From: Eutreptiella sp. 'Long Island Sound 2002'
Taxonomy: Eukaryota > Euglenozoa > Euglenophyceae > Eutreptiales > Eutreptiaceae
Length of the DNA: 64,000 nt
NCBI GenBank assembly: GCA_964036045.1
Contig: OZ038391.1
Location: forward strand, 43,535,621 to 43,599,620
Reading direction: 5' to 3'
Below are positions 10,951 through 22,145 of this stretch, one piece after another. Below the pieces are notes generated by a model that was given only the letters and a program-made list of their open reading frames with translations, was not told the DNA's origin and did no database searches. The first letter of the stretch is position 1. Each line of letters starts with the position of its first letter. The translations under genes and the position numbers were made by a program.

Positions 10951-11640
10951 TAAGTCCTAGGTCCTGCCTCCTACCCTGTGAGCCAATGGCCTTACCTTGG
11001 CCGAGCGAGCCGCACGTGGGAATGACGCCAACTTTGGTGATTTTGGCATCGTGACCCCACTTGACTCATCCGTGTTGCCCTGATGCCGGGACCTCAAAGG
11101 GAACCAGGTTGGGTGAGGGCTCCAGAGAGTTCGTACTCAAAAGGCATAGGGTCAGTTGCCTCGTCCCTACCTCTGGCGGGTCTGGACGAGGGGTCAATTT
11201 TGGGGATTTTTGAGTTAATTTCAGTTTGGGCTGAAACAGCCCATTTTCAGCTACCAACTCCTGGGTGATAATGGCGGGGCCATATCTCTGGCTCAGAGAG
11301 GAGTTGGGACCTGCCGTTAAGGGAGCATAGGGAGCCACTGTTGGTTGGCCTTGGAGCTTATTGGTTCCCAGGAACTCGCCTGTGGCTGTGCGAAACACCT
11401 CCCCCATTGGCAGGATTTCAGGGTCCGGACTGAGCAGGGCATGGGTTGTGTTTGAGCCCCCGCCCCCAACAGCCACTGAGAGGGTCGGACCTGGGATTGG
11501 GATATGAGTTGGGACTGAGTGTCTATTGTCCTGTGATGCCCTTACCCCAGTCCAGTCTTAACCCCATGTGTACATATCCTGATGTGTTGCTGTACATACT
11601 TTCGTTCCCTCATTTCAGAGTGGCAAGGATTCTGAAAAGC
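10951..11640. other. No gene recognised
   Basis: May include the unresolved end of LTR C. GGGTC/GGACC-rich text and short open frames on both strands are present, but none carries a domain I recognise. Confidence 0.35.
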
Positions 11641-11644
11641 TTTG

Positions 11645-12298
11645 TCACATGACATGAGCGCATTGATGCCCCTGTGAGCGTAGTGCTTTGCCTGCCTGCT
11701 CACTTGCGCGTGTCCACCGCAGCGTCCTGTGGCCGGCCCCCCACGGGAACGCGTCAATACGCTGTTCGTAGCACTTGTGCTCCATTTCGCCGTGTACCTT
11801 TGGTTCCTTCGCTTGAATTTTCTCTTGGTCTTTTAGCTTCGGTGACTCCAACGAAAGGTCTTGACCACACTGAAAAATTCGGCGATAGAGTTGTTGAAAT
11901 TCATACCCGAAATTTGCGAAACTCTTGGCCCGATGGAGGTCGGTGCTGTACCTGAGTCAGTGCCGTTCATTGGACTCCAACTGCTCCAACTCCTTCATTT
12001 TCTTGGAGAACTCTGTTCGTTGTTCCTGCCCTGGCGGTGAAGGTGCAGGCCTCTTTGGCGGCGGCAACTCTACCGTAGCGGCGGAGCTACCATGGCTTAC
12101 CTGGTGAGAGAAGGGAGTTGTAGACGTCGGACTAGAACTTTGGCCGGCGGCGGTGGTTGGCGCCACTCTCATGCCTGTAATGGCGGCGTCTTCCGTGGCG
12201 TAGGGGTTATTGATCTGCAGCGGAGTCTTGCGGGCGTTAAGATCTTTCAGTACAAAACCCAGTTTTGTATTTCGCGTGCTTGATTTCGGGTCATATTG
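11645..12298 (-). pseudogene. Coding-like frame with one internal TGA
   Basis: Unrecognised. One minus-strand frame is open for 113 codons, from inside R1 copy 2 (after TAA at 12299-12301) to a TGA at 11957-11959. It then stays open for another 103 codons. Composition looks protein-like: a Lys/Thr/Asn-rich start (RNTKLGFVLKDLNARK), a Ser/Thr/Pro-rich middle, a Lys/Glu helix-like stretch (KKMKELEQLESNE), then mixed sequence after the stop. The first 17 or so codons lie in R1 and are shared with copy 1. No start codon or splice signal was fixed. It could be a decayed transposon gene or host exon. Confidence 0.25.
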
Positions 12299-12745
12299 TT
12301 AAATCTTTCAAGTAAAACTCCTTCAACCCGTCCTCAACGTGCAAGAACTCCAAAAACAACGAATCTGAACTTAATTCTCAGCAGACATTGTAGATAATGC
12401 TGAGATCTTAACGATCCCTTTGCACACTAAAGCAATGCACAATAGATGACAACCAGAATTTATGCATGCATCCACATACTAAATTCCTACAACATCAGAT
12501 CTTTTTATAATAAAAACAAAGCTTTTCAAAAGCTGCTTCTATGCACAAATCTGTGCGCGCGCGTGTTCTGCAGTGCCCAAAAAGGCGGCATCTGCGACGC
12601 ACCACAGCACATAACTTATATGGGGCTATGTCATGCACAACAAACAAAATTTAGACATAATTGCTGTAATCCTGACCCTGCCAACTGCAGAGGTCCACAG
12701 AAGAAATCAACCTTGTCATGTCCTGTCCTGAGCTCCCCTTTACAC
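12251..12745. repeat. R1 repeat, copy 2 (495 bp)
   Basis: Partner of 533-1027. Its left flank GGGCGTTAAGATCT (12232-12245) is the exact reverse complement of the 14 bases left of copy 1. Its right edge lies about 240 bp below the last recognisable exon of the esterase gene, so this insertion may explain why that gene stops. Confidence 0.85.
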
Positions 12746-12982
12746 CTGCCTCCGTTTGAGGCGGACGAGACGGATGGCCCACGAACCGTTATGCAACCGC
12801 CAAACCATACCCTTTGAGGGCTTTTCCACCGACCAGTCACCACTTTGGCAACCACTTCTCAAACTCCGCTTCCCAGAGGGTGAGTCCCTTCCATCCCCCC
12901 GTACTCTAGTGGGAGTCAAGCAAAGGTCTAGCCAGGCGCCATTCTGACCTTTGCCACCTTTGCACAAATCTTAATTTTCGAC

Positions 12983-14719
12983 CTGAATCTTGTCATACAG
13001 CTCCATTCCGAAGTACCAACACGTGGCCGAGAACTTCCTGCTTCCCATCACATCGGGCTCCGAGCCAATGGAACTAGGGCTGGCCTGGGCCCAGCCATGG
13101 GCGATGCACTGCCGACTGTCATTGACGGAGGGGTAGAAATCGGGGATCGGGTTCGGGCAGTGGTGATGGCAGCCTACGACAAAGACCCGGACGTCCGGGT
13201 AGTGAGCGGCCATCGTGATGCCCTTCTCAGCGGTGATGTATGTGCCATTAGGGGACGCTCCAGGGTCATTCCTGTACGCTTGGGCAATCTTCTGCTCGGC
13301 CTGTACGTCGTTCAACGGGGTCTCAGTTGTGAAACCCATATTGCTCTGCATAGGGTACCGCACGAGGATGTGAAGTAGGAGTTGGGTGGGGGCTGGATTG
13401 GGGACAGAGGCGCAAAGGGGGGGGCAGCGAACAGAGGGACAACAGAGGGGCAAAATAATCGGGGGTAAGAGGACAGACTGCGGTTGACTGGAAATTAGAA
13501 TGCGCTACGCAACGCACACCTACACAGTAACATCGAAGGATGAAATGATGTGCATTACGTTTCACCGAAAGGTGATTGAAAAAGTGAGCTCGCTGTTCAA
13601 AGTCAAGCACACACTGATGAACCAAAACACCCTTTGCAACTGGCTTATTGTTGAAGGAAGTCATAAGAACAACAAAAAAAATTGGTTTCGAAACCCGCCA
13701 AGCACTGCTCGTGCCACGGCCAGTTCTGGGCAAGCGGCCGGCGACATCCCAAGTGGCACAGCCATCCGCGGAGGATTATGACAGGGGGGGGGGCGGGGGA
13801 ACGACGCAGCACGAGCAATGGAGCAGCTCCCCGATTCGGAGGCCTGCCCCCCTTGGCCTCCCTCATATAGCCTGTTGCCCCCGCCCCCGAGTTGGAGCCG
13901 AGTTGACGGGGCGTCACTTGCGGATGTGCGTTCGTTGATTTTGTCGGCCCTGATAGCCTCCCGATCAGGACTGCCCTCCCCGTTAACCGTTGCGGCTGGA
14001 ACAGCCGTAGCCACAGCCGCAGTGGACAACCGCAGTGGATGGGCCGCGGCAGTAGCGGCAGCGGCAGCGGCAATGGCGGTAACATTTGGTCGCGGTGGTA
14101 GCGGCCCCCTTTGCGGACGTCAGGGACCAAGGTAGGCTTCATTGGACAAACCAGCCCTGACGATTCATTTCTTGCCGTTTACGGTCGGGCGAAGCACGCG
14201 CGCAAGTACTTGCACAACTTGCAGAATGCCAGCGATGGCCTGCTTAGCCCTGTCCCTCAGCGTGACAATCACTACCCTGAAGACCATCTACGGCACACAT
14301 ACCTGCACCGAGCACAGCCAGATATCTCCGAAGAGGACATCATCAATGCGAATTGTTTGGCCGTGTGACATGGCCTTTAGCGTGGTGCCGGTTAGGGACG
14401 AAGGTTGCGGAGGAAGGGTCACTCTCCAAACACCGGACGCCATGGCAGTGGTGGCGGCTTTGGTTGCTCCAACCATGACTGACACACTCGCATGGGGCTC
14501 GGCATAACCCCATATGGAGGCGGATAGGGGAGCACTTTGCAGCACCATCGAGTTCTGAAAGACTTCCGCAAATCGGAAGACTGGTGGGGGATTAGGGTGT
14601 TGCGGACATGAGGATTGCGGGAGATCATCCAGCACTTGCTGTTGGTGCTGCTCGGGGCCAACTAATAAAGCTTCCCCACAGCTCAGTACCAAGAGACCGA
14701 AAAACATCCACGCAAGCAT
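12983..14719 (-). pseudogene. Sialate O-acetylesterase-like gene, first two exons only
   Basis: SGNH-family esterase of the sialate 9-O-acetylesterase type, expected to remove acetyl groups from sugars in the secretory or lysosomal compartment. Exon 1 (14303-14719) starts at the ATG before a hydrophobic signal-like segment (MLAWMFFGLLVLSC). It has the family blocks FQNSMVLQSAPLSASIWGYA and LFGDIWLCS and ends at CAG|GTATGT. Exon 2 (12983-13345) follows TATGCAG| and starts SNMGF, giving the nucleophile block as SVQSNM where the family has SGQSNM, a Gly-to-Val change. It continues to FSATCWYFGMELYDKIQ, then a weak donor (CAG|GTCGAA) or a stop four codons on. The intron is 957 bp. The C-terminal half with the other catalytic residues is not found and R1 lies beyond, so I call it truncated. 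Distant exons are not excluded. Confidence 0.75.
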
Positions 14720-16532
14720 CAAAAGATCGGCGCCTGACGAAACAAGAGGTTTGTTCTGCGTGCGGTGACAAGCAAATAAGACTCGATCAATCGGAGAGTA
14801 TCGAAGCACCGTTAGTAAAAGGTGACTTGGTAATCCGATCCGCTTCCACCATCGCACACACACGGGCGAAACCGAAAAGCAGTGTCACAACGTCGTTGCG
14901 GTTAAGCGCACGGTCAGGGTCGGCAACGAATACGGTCTTCAGTGGAGTGCACCGCCAAGGTGTCACCAGGGAACACCACCCAAGAGGGACATTGGCCTCT
15001 ACCACACATTACTACGTGGAAAATTAAACTTTACAAGTCAACTCTAAACAAGCATTCGAGGGATGCATGTGGCATACACCGAACGGATCGCTTAGAGTAC
15101 GGATAAAATTTCTTGCTATAGAAGGTTTGCGCCAAGCAGGAAGGGGCGTCTTAAGGCCAGGACCACCATCTCTAATCCCCAACCCACTAATGCAATCCAG
15201 GTTGCCACCGTGCAGCGCAATCAAGTCTGCCGGTGTGCGACAATGCCATTCAGTTTGCACTGTTTATAAGCACTCTGCGGCGGGACAGCAAGGAGAGTAG
15301 ACACAGAAGGACACTTAAGAGGCAATGAGGGAATTAGTGTGAAGTGATTGAATGACTCTTTGCCTGTTCAATGTGTTCAACACACTTTGTACATGCAATC
15401 GACATTTGGCTGGGCATGAGGCATAGAGTGAGGTCCAATGCTGGCCCGATGTGTGTGTCATCTGCTCCTTAGCATTCACTACTACCTCTGTGACCCCCCA
15501 CCTGTCATGTGCTTAGGTCGCACACCCCCAATGTCTTCCTGGTAGGTCTCTGCAGGCATCGCACTGTAGGCGGAGGGGGGGACGGGGTCAAAATTAAGGA
15601 GGTTTCTGATGTGAGATGTGGCACACCACATGCAGGCACCCTACTTCTACAAAGATTGCAAAATCTAGTCTTTTATTCAAGTGCAAACTGCGGGGGAATT
15701 TCACCTGAAATACATGAGCAAGGACCCTGAGATACCCTGAGCACCCGGAGATATTATGCAGAGATATCACAGTGCAAGAGTAACCAATATAGGTTGACAC
15801 TACTTGTACTCAATGGGGTGTCGTGGAGTGGCACCCCTAGAGGTGGTTTGTAGCACCCCAACACCGCCTCATAGTGTGCCACCCAAGCACTGAAGCACCA
15901 CAAGGGTACCGTGAGACCACTCCAAGGCGTATGTCAATGAATGACGTGTATTTCTCTGCATCTAGAGGTTTTGCAGCAAAAGTTGGAGCAAAATTTGGTC
16001 ACCCCAAGATTGTACCACACCAATTTGCCACCCTTGATGACCGGCAACCAACAAATGCTATAATTACAACACATCCCCAAGCCCGCCTAGTGTTGTAAAC
16101 TTCAAAAGCACTTAGAAACGTGTTGACTGACCATGACTTACCTTGTGCAGGCAGGTGCAAGCCACATTTTGGCGGCAAAAGCAAACAATCCTCACAATTG
16201 CAGATCTCCCTCCCAACCAACATGTGCAGAATTGGTGCAAACACCCCAATGGGCAAACAACCAACTTGTGACCTATGGAAAGGGACCCTAACTGCGAGTT
16301 AAACCCATAACACTTACGTCACCGTGTGGTCACACACCCAAAAACGAACTTCTAAACTCGAAACATGGGACATGTCCGGATCCAACCCACCATGTCTCAA
16401 CGACACTGCATGTCCAGGGCAAATGACCAAGGACCAAAGTTTCACTTTAAGGAAACAAACCCCCAACAAGTACAACACAGGACCAACCCAAAGACAACCA
16501 AAACCGCGATTTCAACATGACTAGACAGCTGC
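14720..16532. other. No gene recognised
   Basis: Upstream of the esterase fragment and left flank of element B. No domain-bearing frame was found; the longest frames are under 80 codons. The last four bases, CTGC (16529-16532), are one half of the element B target duplication. Confidence 0.45.
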
Positions 16533-16746
16533 TGAAACCAGACCGGGTGGTCAGGAGCAGAGGTCGCAGTGGCATGGGCAGCAACATTGCTTGGCACCGA
16601 AGACATAACGATAGTGTTGACTGAATAGTATCCTGCAAACAGATATGCTACACATAGCCAATGAAATACCTGATATGCACATATGAGAAATCCACCCTAT
16701 CATCCACTAATTGAATAACTACTAAACATCCAAGATTGCCTTATCT
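16533..16746 (-). repeat. Element B 3' LTR, distal part
   Basis: Aligns without gaps to 41912-42125 of the 5' LTR (offset 25,379), with two substitutions by eye. It ends TTTCA on the minus strand, next to host CTGC. Its other edge is the left junction of element A. Confidence 0.9.
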
Positions 16747-18599
16747 TGAAGCCGGTTCGGACCCCCGTGGCCATCTTGGGGTCACTTGGGGTGTGTATCT
16801 ATGTGCCGGCAAGCCGCCATTGGCTGATATCATACTCTCCCATCCACATGATCTAACCCGATGTGATAGTGTGATAGGTTTGGCCATTCCGGCTATGACC
16901 TAGGTATTCAGTACCGAGGCGCCGCCAGCGGAGATTTATATATCGGAATATCAGGAATCAACAGGGTTTTATTATCATGATGTTTCCGTAATTTTTCAGC
17001 CTTTCGTTCTGATGGTCAATGTATCGGCGACTGTCAGTTGGCTCGCGATTTTGCGTTAACCGATTGGTTAACTGTTATTTCCAGATATTTTGGCGGATAT
17101 TCCGTTGAAGGGTCAGATTTCATCAGCGAAGGGTTTGTTGCTTCCGCAATTCTCTAAATAAGCACTCGAAATTTTAATCAGAATTTTTCGCGATGTCGAA
17201 ATCGGATTTTCGACTTCGACATCGCCGCACTTGATTTGGACTTCTTAGAGTGGTCGTACTCCTTTCCCTATGTCCAAATCAGGTTTCCTCTATACTTGCC
17301 ACCCATTTGACTTGGAGATATAAGGGAAACAAAAGCAAATCGTGGGACCACTTTGAAGGATCATATCTACGCGCGAGTGTGAGGAAATAGAATAAGGAAG
17401 GTTGGGTTGCAAGCGCCTTAGTCTCAACTTAATTTAGGAAGCATCAAACGCCTTTGGTGTGTACACATGCCCGATATAGCAAGGGATAATGGTCAAGAGG
17501 GTATAAAGTGATATATAACTCTTGGACCGTGCAACCGAACATTTTATTGTGACTTTCGAGTGTACCGCATGAGTGTTGGGGTTGCATAGCAACTTTCCTT
17601 GGGTTCCTACGTATTTTTAACGTGAAGTTATGTCAATGGAGGGACATGGCATATCATGGTGGGAGCCATATTTTGAGGGTATGTGTTGTATGCATGGTAT
17701 ATGTTTGATATGCTCACGTCCATGTTATATATCTTCGTGTGGCCGAAGAGATGGGGAGCCATACGGGACAAGGGCTTTGCCCATGTCCCAATTGTGGAAT
17801 TCAAAGCGCTAGACCAAGTCTACCGCGTATGTATTGCTCATGGTATGTTTGACAAAGAGATCCATGGGTGCACTCCCATTTTCATGGGGCATGTAGATAT
17901 TAGTGGCGAAGGTATCTCCATGCGCCCGATTGGGGATCCAAGTGGGGGAATTGTTTGCAAATGGTTCCAATCATCTGTGTATTGAATCATGAGCGGATAT
18001 CATGGGTGAGCATAGAGATATACTATCATGACAACTTTGTATTTGGTCATATTTTCATGTTTTTGACCTCAATTTTTGCTCATTTTTGCGTTTTGTGTAC
18101 TTACCTGGTCAGCAAACAGCGAGCAGCCTATGGAGAGTCGAACCATGGTATGTTGTTCATATGTTGGCATATGCTTTGGAGTTGAACACCACCATATGCC
18201 GGATCGCGTACTCCCTTTGGCTTGGCGCACGAAGGATCACAAGAATTGGTCTCAAGATCATGGGCTGACTTGGGCAGTGCGTGGCGCCCATATCCGAAGG
18301 GGTTTCGAGGGTAAAGTGGGGATGTACATGGGCATTGACCTTTGGTCTATATCCTCCATGAATTTTGGACTTCGATTCCATGCATGCTTTGAGCTTTCGG
18401 ATAAGTGGTAACTTCAATTTTGAGCATATATGTGATATATGGCCAATATGGTGTGAATTGGCAGTTTTTTGGCATGTTATGAGTTCAAACTCATAGGTCA
18501 TTTCTTTAAGCCCATTCGACTCCAAGTCCAACCAAGGTTATGTCAGGGTAGGGCATGGTCCTGAGTGCCACTCTAGGCCATGACACGCCACCTCCCTCA
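16747..18599 (+). repeat. Element A 5' LTR
   Basis: Begins TGAAGCCGGTTCGG and most likely ends CCTCCCTCA. The shared sequence with the 3' LTR runs to 18595 at constant offset 10,817. A TATA-like TTTATATAT lies at 16935-16943. A perfect 10-bp-stem hairpin occupies 17191-17224 (CGATGTCGAA / TTCGACATCG). LTR C has the same hairpin with a compensated outer base pair. Confidence 0.9.
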
Positions 18600-19008
18600 T
18601 TGGGCTAGGATTTAGAGGCTTGGGAGTGAACACATTTTTGGGGTTTATGTAGTGACTTTTGATACATGGCATTTAACCATCTTATTGGACTGGGTTCAGG
18701 GCATCATGTTGGTGAGTCAAGGGAAGGTCTTGAGTCGAGGAATGAGGGGTCTATGGCTGTGATTGTGTAAGTTTCCATCTTTCCCCAACTTTGCTTTATT
18801 TGTGTTCATATGCCAACTTCAGGGCTTTCTTCCTTGGTGCAATTCTTGTACATGCCCGCCATCGTGAGACCATCGATGTGCTGAACTGAAGCCCGCAGTG
18901 TGGATTGGATTATTGTTGGATTTGTGGGATCTGGTTGCTGTTCAGGGTTGAAGGAGGATTCTATTTTATTTTCTATATTTTTGGATTTTGGACCCTGGAC
19001 TTTAAGAA
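18600..19008 (+). promoter_or_regulatory. Element A leader and candidate primer site
   Basis: Untranslated leader between LTR and gag. TGGGCTAGGATTTAG starts at 18601, one base after the inferred LTR end, and has the TGG start expected of a tRNA primer site; I cannot name the tRNA. The gag ATG at 19009 is the first with a long frame. Confidence 0.45.
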
Positions 19009-22000
19009 ATGCAAGCATTGATTCGGAGCAAATCAGCAGGGATTACAGGCGGAAGGGGCACAGCGGGGGCCGGTCCTGGTAGGGACCTTCTTTATGGTAG
19101 CAGAGGCTTAGCTGCTGCCCCTACCTACCGCCGACCCGGGGACTTGGGCCCTCATGAGCCCTGCCCAAGTACGCCCCGGGTGCGTATTGTGGACTCGGTG
19201 GATACCACGCCGGAGATTGGAGCCATAGAAGGACCGAGACGTTCAAGAGCATGGCGAACTCCGGAGGTTGAAGCCCGAAGAGAAGAACGACATTCGGGAA
19301 GAGGAGGACGTGACATGGAGGACCTGGTCTCCATGTGTGAGCGTCGCTGCCGAAAGGCATGCAACCTCCGCTCCGCCGCGGAGGACTCTGATGAGGCCTG
19401 CCATTCAGGCAGCAGTGGAGGACGGGCCCGGCGCTATCGGAAGCGCGGGTCACCCAAGTCCGCTGCAAGGGACGCCGGGGCTATGGACACGGACCCCAGC
19501 CCGGTCAGGCTGTGGGAATCCGAGGGGCACTCCGAGGGCTATCGGACAGCCTACGAGCCACCTTCGGAGCCGGAGATGTCCGCGCCGATCGCCAGGGCGC
19601 ATACGGCCCCCGAGCCCGCCCTGCAGCACGACGCCGAGGGCTTGGAGAGGCCAGCCAGGGCCCGGACGGCACCTGTGCCCCGGCACACGGGACCAGAGAC
19701 GGACGCCATAGGCGATACGCCCATTGGCGATGAGTCTGAGGTGCCGGGAACCGCGGGTTGCGCTGAATCCGGCGGAAGGCACGCTGCGTGCCACTGCGAG
19801 CACGTGTCCTTCCTCATGGGCAAGTGCCCGAAGATGGGGATGGACGCCATCGTGCATCACCTTGACCGCCTGGACAACGCCAAGGACGCTCTGGAGGAGG
19901 ACGTCGCGGGGATCCTGGACGACCAGTCGGCCGCGGAGAACCACATGGAGGAGCTGCGAGCGGATCAGGCCCGGTACCGGGAGAATCTGGAGCTGGCCCT
20001 GCAGAAGCAGCAGCAAGTGGTGGACAGCCTCCCCCACTTAGTGGAGGACATGTCGGGACGCCTGAAAAGGCTAGAGGAGCGACAGCCCCTCGCCTCGGGT
20101 CCGGAGCTCCCGGCAAAGCCGGCCGCGGTAGAGCTGGTGGAGCGGGTTAAGACCCTCAGGAGCGCCATGGAGAAACCCATGGGCGGCCCTGCAGAGGCAC
20201 CCTACGCGCCTCCGCGTGTTGACCCGGGTGCGCTGCCGTTTGTTCCCATGTTCAGCGAATCGACAATGCTCGGGGAACACACGGCACCGGCTGGGTCCAT
20301 GCGGGAAGGGCACGTAACCACGGACCCGAGGAGCCTGACGGTACAGATGTCCCATGCCGCCCAGGATGTACCGATCACGACGAACATGGTAGTTTATGCG
20401 GAAGAGAAGATCGACACCATGCAGGGGCGAACCATGGGAAGCGCCGACGGACATGGTCGAGGTCATCCAGGCGGAAACCTGTGGGCGAAGGACCCCAATA
20501 CGGGGATATGGACGGCCGATGGAGCTAATCCTTCCCGCATTCCAAACCCCATGGGTTCAGGCCCAACTGGACCGCACTCCATGGAGGAGAGGGATGTACG
20601 GGGAGTGTACTCACACCCCCCGGCCACAGGTGGTATCCGTCTCGGTGGAGTGGTGGCTGGAGACGTCGGAGACGCCATCAGGATTGACGACCTCAGGGGA
20701 ATCAAAATCCCCTACTACGATGGTAACCCCTCCAACCTGGATGACTTCTTCCTGGATTGGGAGGATTTCGCCGAGGAGGTCGTCGGCGAGATGCGGGGAG
20801 CGCCGCGGGATAAGTGGGTATGCCGGACATTCCCACACCGGCTGGCGCAGGACCTGAAGGAGGAGCTGCGGGATCAGATCCGGGAAGGACTGATCAGGAC
20901 GGAGCAGGCCTGCCTCCAGTGGTTGGAGGATGAGGAGCGGGTGGACGCTCCGAATCAGAAGCTGGAGGACCTGTGGTCCATTCCACTGCCGCTGGACCGC
21001 GGTGAGTTGCGGGTCCGGGAGTGGAACCGGTATCTGCGGAAGTACCGCAGATGCCTCAAGCTGGTAGAAGACTGGAACGAGGCCAGTGAGATCCGCCACT
21101 TGCTGAAGGACGTCCTCCCCGGCAACTGGAAGAGGCGAGTGGAGGACGAGGAGAAGAAGCGCGCCAAGAAGCGGGTGGCGGTGCGGATCATGGCGGCGGA
21201 GGATACCCATGCGGGTATCATGGAGTTCTTCAGGAGGAACCTGGGCGAACCCAACCGGATGTTGGGACTGAAGAACGCCGTGTACGTGGAGGTGTTTGGA
21301 GACTCCATGGGGCAAAGGTTGTTGCGCCTCAACAACGTGGAGTGGAGGCGCGGGGAGCCGCTGAGGATGCAGGTGATCTTCGCCCGCATGAGCCTGGACG
21401 AGATCGTGAAGTACATCACGGTGGAGTTGAAGCTCAATGCGAAGAACGAGGCCCACGTGCAGGATCGACATGGTCATGGACAACGAGGCCACCGAGAAGA
21501 CCGCCATCATTGGGAGATCCAGGAGGACACGGCCAACTTCGCGGAGGATTGTAGTGGAAGTGGCCAAGACCACTGGTCCCGGGAGGATCACGAGGAGGCC
21601 CATTTCTTCGCGTTTGTGGCGCACAACGTGAAGAACAATGGGCAGGATCGGTCCAGATGGAGCCGGGCGGGACCCAGGGGCAAAGAGCCACGGAGGATCG
21701 GGAACCCACCGCTCTCGTTCCGAGAGTACAGGTCTCAGCACGACGGGTGCTGGGTCTGTTATGGCAAGGGAAATAACCATGCACACGACCACCGTCAGTG
21801 CAAGGTGTATGAGGCGGACAAGAAGGCCTACTTCGCCGCTCACCCCGAGAAGAAGCCCAAGGAGCAGCGGATTTACGATTGGAAAGCGAAGGGCGGAGAC
21901 GGGGGAAAAGGCCAAGGCAAAGGCCAAGGAAAAGGCGGAGGAAGAGGCTATGGTGGTGGACCTGGCCAAGACCGACGAGTGAGGTCGATCGAGGAGGTTG

Positions 22001-22104
22001 CTGAGGACATGTTGAGGACATTGGAGGAACTCAAAGCCCAGCAACGTGGTGGACAAAGTCCTGGCGGATCGCAGCCGGAAGGGGCTGCGGGAAGCCAAGT
22101 CTAG
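19009..22104 (+). CDS. gag: Element A Gag
   Basis: 1,031-residue structural protein expected to form virus-like particles and package the element RNA. The N-terminal quarter is charged and Pro/Arg-rich. A strong heptad-like coiled coil lies near residues 285-365 (HLDRLDNAKDALEEDVAG onward). The capsid-type region starts near 560 with IPYYDGNPSNLDDFFLDWED and has the W-rich helices usual for retrotransposon gag. A single non-canonical zinc knuckle follows: C914-x2-C917-x6-H924-x6-C931, wider than the usual CX2CX4HX4C. A Gly/Lys-rich tail (GGKGQGKGQGKGGGRG) then probably binds RNA. The frame ends at TAG 22102-22104 and stays open beyond it into pol. Confidence 0.9.
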   Translation: MQALIRSKSAGITGGRGTAGAGPGRDLLYGSRGLAAAPTYRRPGDLGPHEPCPSTPRVRIVDSVDTTPEIGAIEGPRRSRAWRTPEVEARREERHSGRGGRDMEDLVSMCERRCRKACNLRSAAEDSDEACHSGSSGGRARRYRKRGSPKSAARDAGAMDTDPSPVRLWESEGHSEGYRTAYEPPSEPEMSAPIARAHTAPEPALQHDAEGLERPARARTAPVPRHTGPETDAIGDTPIGDESEVPGTAGCAESGGRHAACHCEHVSFLMGKCPKMGMDAIVHHLDRLDNAKDALEEDVAGILDDQSAAENHMEELRADQARYRENLELALQKQQQVVDSLPHLVEDMSGRLKRLEERQPLASGPELPAKPAAVELVERVKTLRSAMEKPMGGPAEAPYAPPRVDPGALPFVPMFSESTMLGEHTAPAGSMREGHVTTDPRSLTVQMSHAAQDVPITTNMVVYAEEKIDTMQGRTMGSADGHGRGHPGGNLWAKDPNTGIWTADGANPSRIPNPMGSGPTGPHSMEERDVRGVYSHPPATGGIRLGGVVAGDVGDAIRIDDLRGIKIPYYDGNPSNLDDFFLDWEDFAEEVVGEMRGAPRDKWVCRTFPHRLAQDLKEELRDQIREGLIRTEQACLQWLEDEERVDAPNQKLEDLWSIPLPLDRGELRVREWNRYLRKYRRCLKLVEDWNEASEIRHLLKDVLPGNWKRRVEDEEKKRAKKRVAVRIMAAEDTHAGIMEFFRRNLGEPNRMLGLKNAVYVEVFGDSMGQRLLRLNNVEWRRGEPLRMQVIFARMSLDEIVKYITVELKLNAKNEAHVQDRHGHGQRGHREDRHHWEIQEDTANFAEDCSGSGQDHWSREDHEEAHFFAFVAHNVKNNGQDRSRWSRAGPRGKEPRRIGNPPLSFREYRSQHDGCWVCYGKGNNHAHDHRQCKVYEADKKAYFAAHPEKKPKEQRIYDWKAKGGDGGKGQGKGQGKGGGRGYGGGPGQDRRVRSIEEVAEDMLRTLEELKAQQRGGQSPGGSQPEGAAGSQV

Positions 22105-22145
22105 AGGAGCCCCCACGGGAGTGGGACCTCGGAGGTCTCTCCTCC
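22102..22145 (+). promoter_or_regulatory. Gag-pol amber stop with downstream stem-loop
   Basis: TAG at 22102-22104 is the only stop between gag and pol in this frame. Thirteen bases on, GGAG and GGGACC (22118-22128) can pair with GGTCTC and CTCC (22134-22145) around a TCGGA loop, with one G:U pair and a small internal loop. The arrangement resembles the readthrough signal of gammaretroviruses. Activity is inferred, not shown. Confidence 0.55.

Noticed and set aside
13645-14142. 165-codon minus-strand frame in the esterase intron
   Set aside because: Pro/Leu/Arg-rich, overlapping several open frames in GC-rich repeats, and inside an intron supported by the exon homology.
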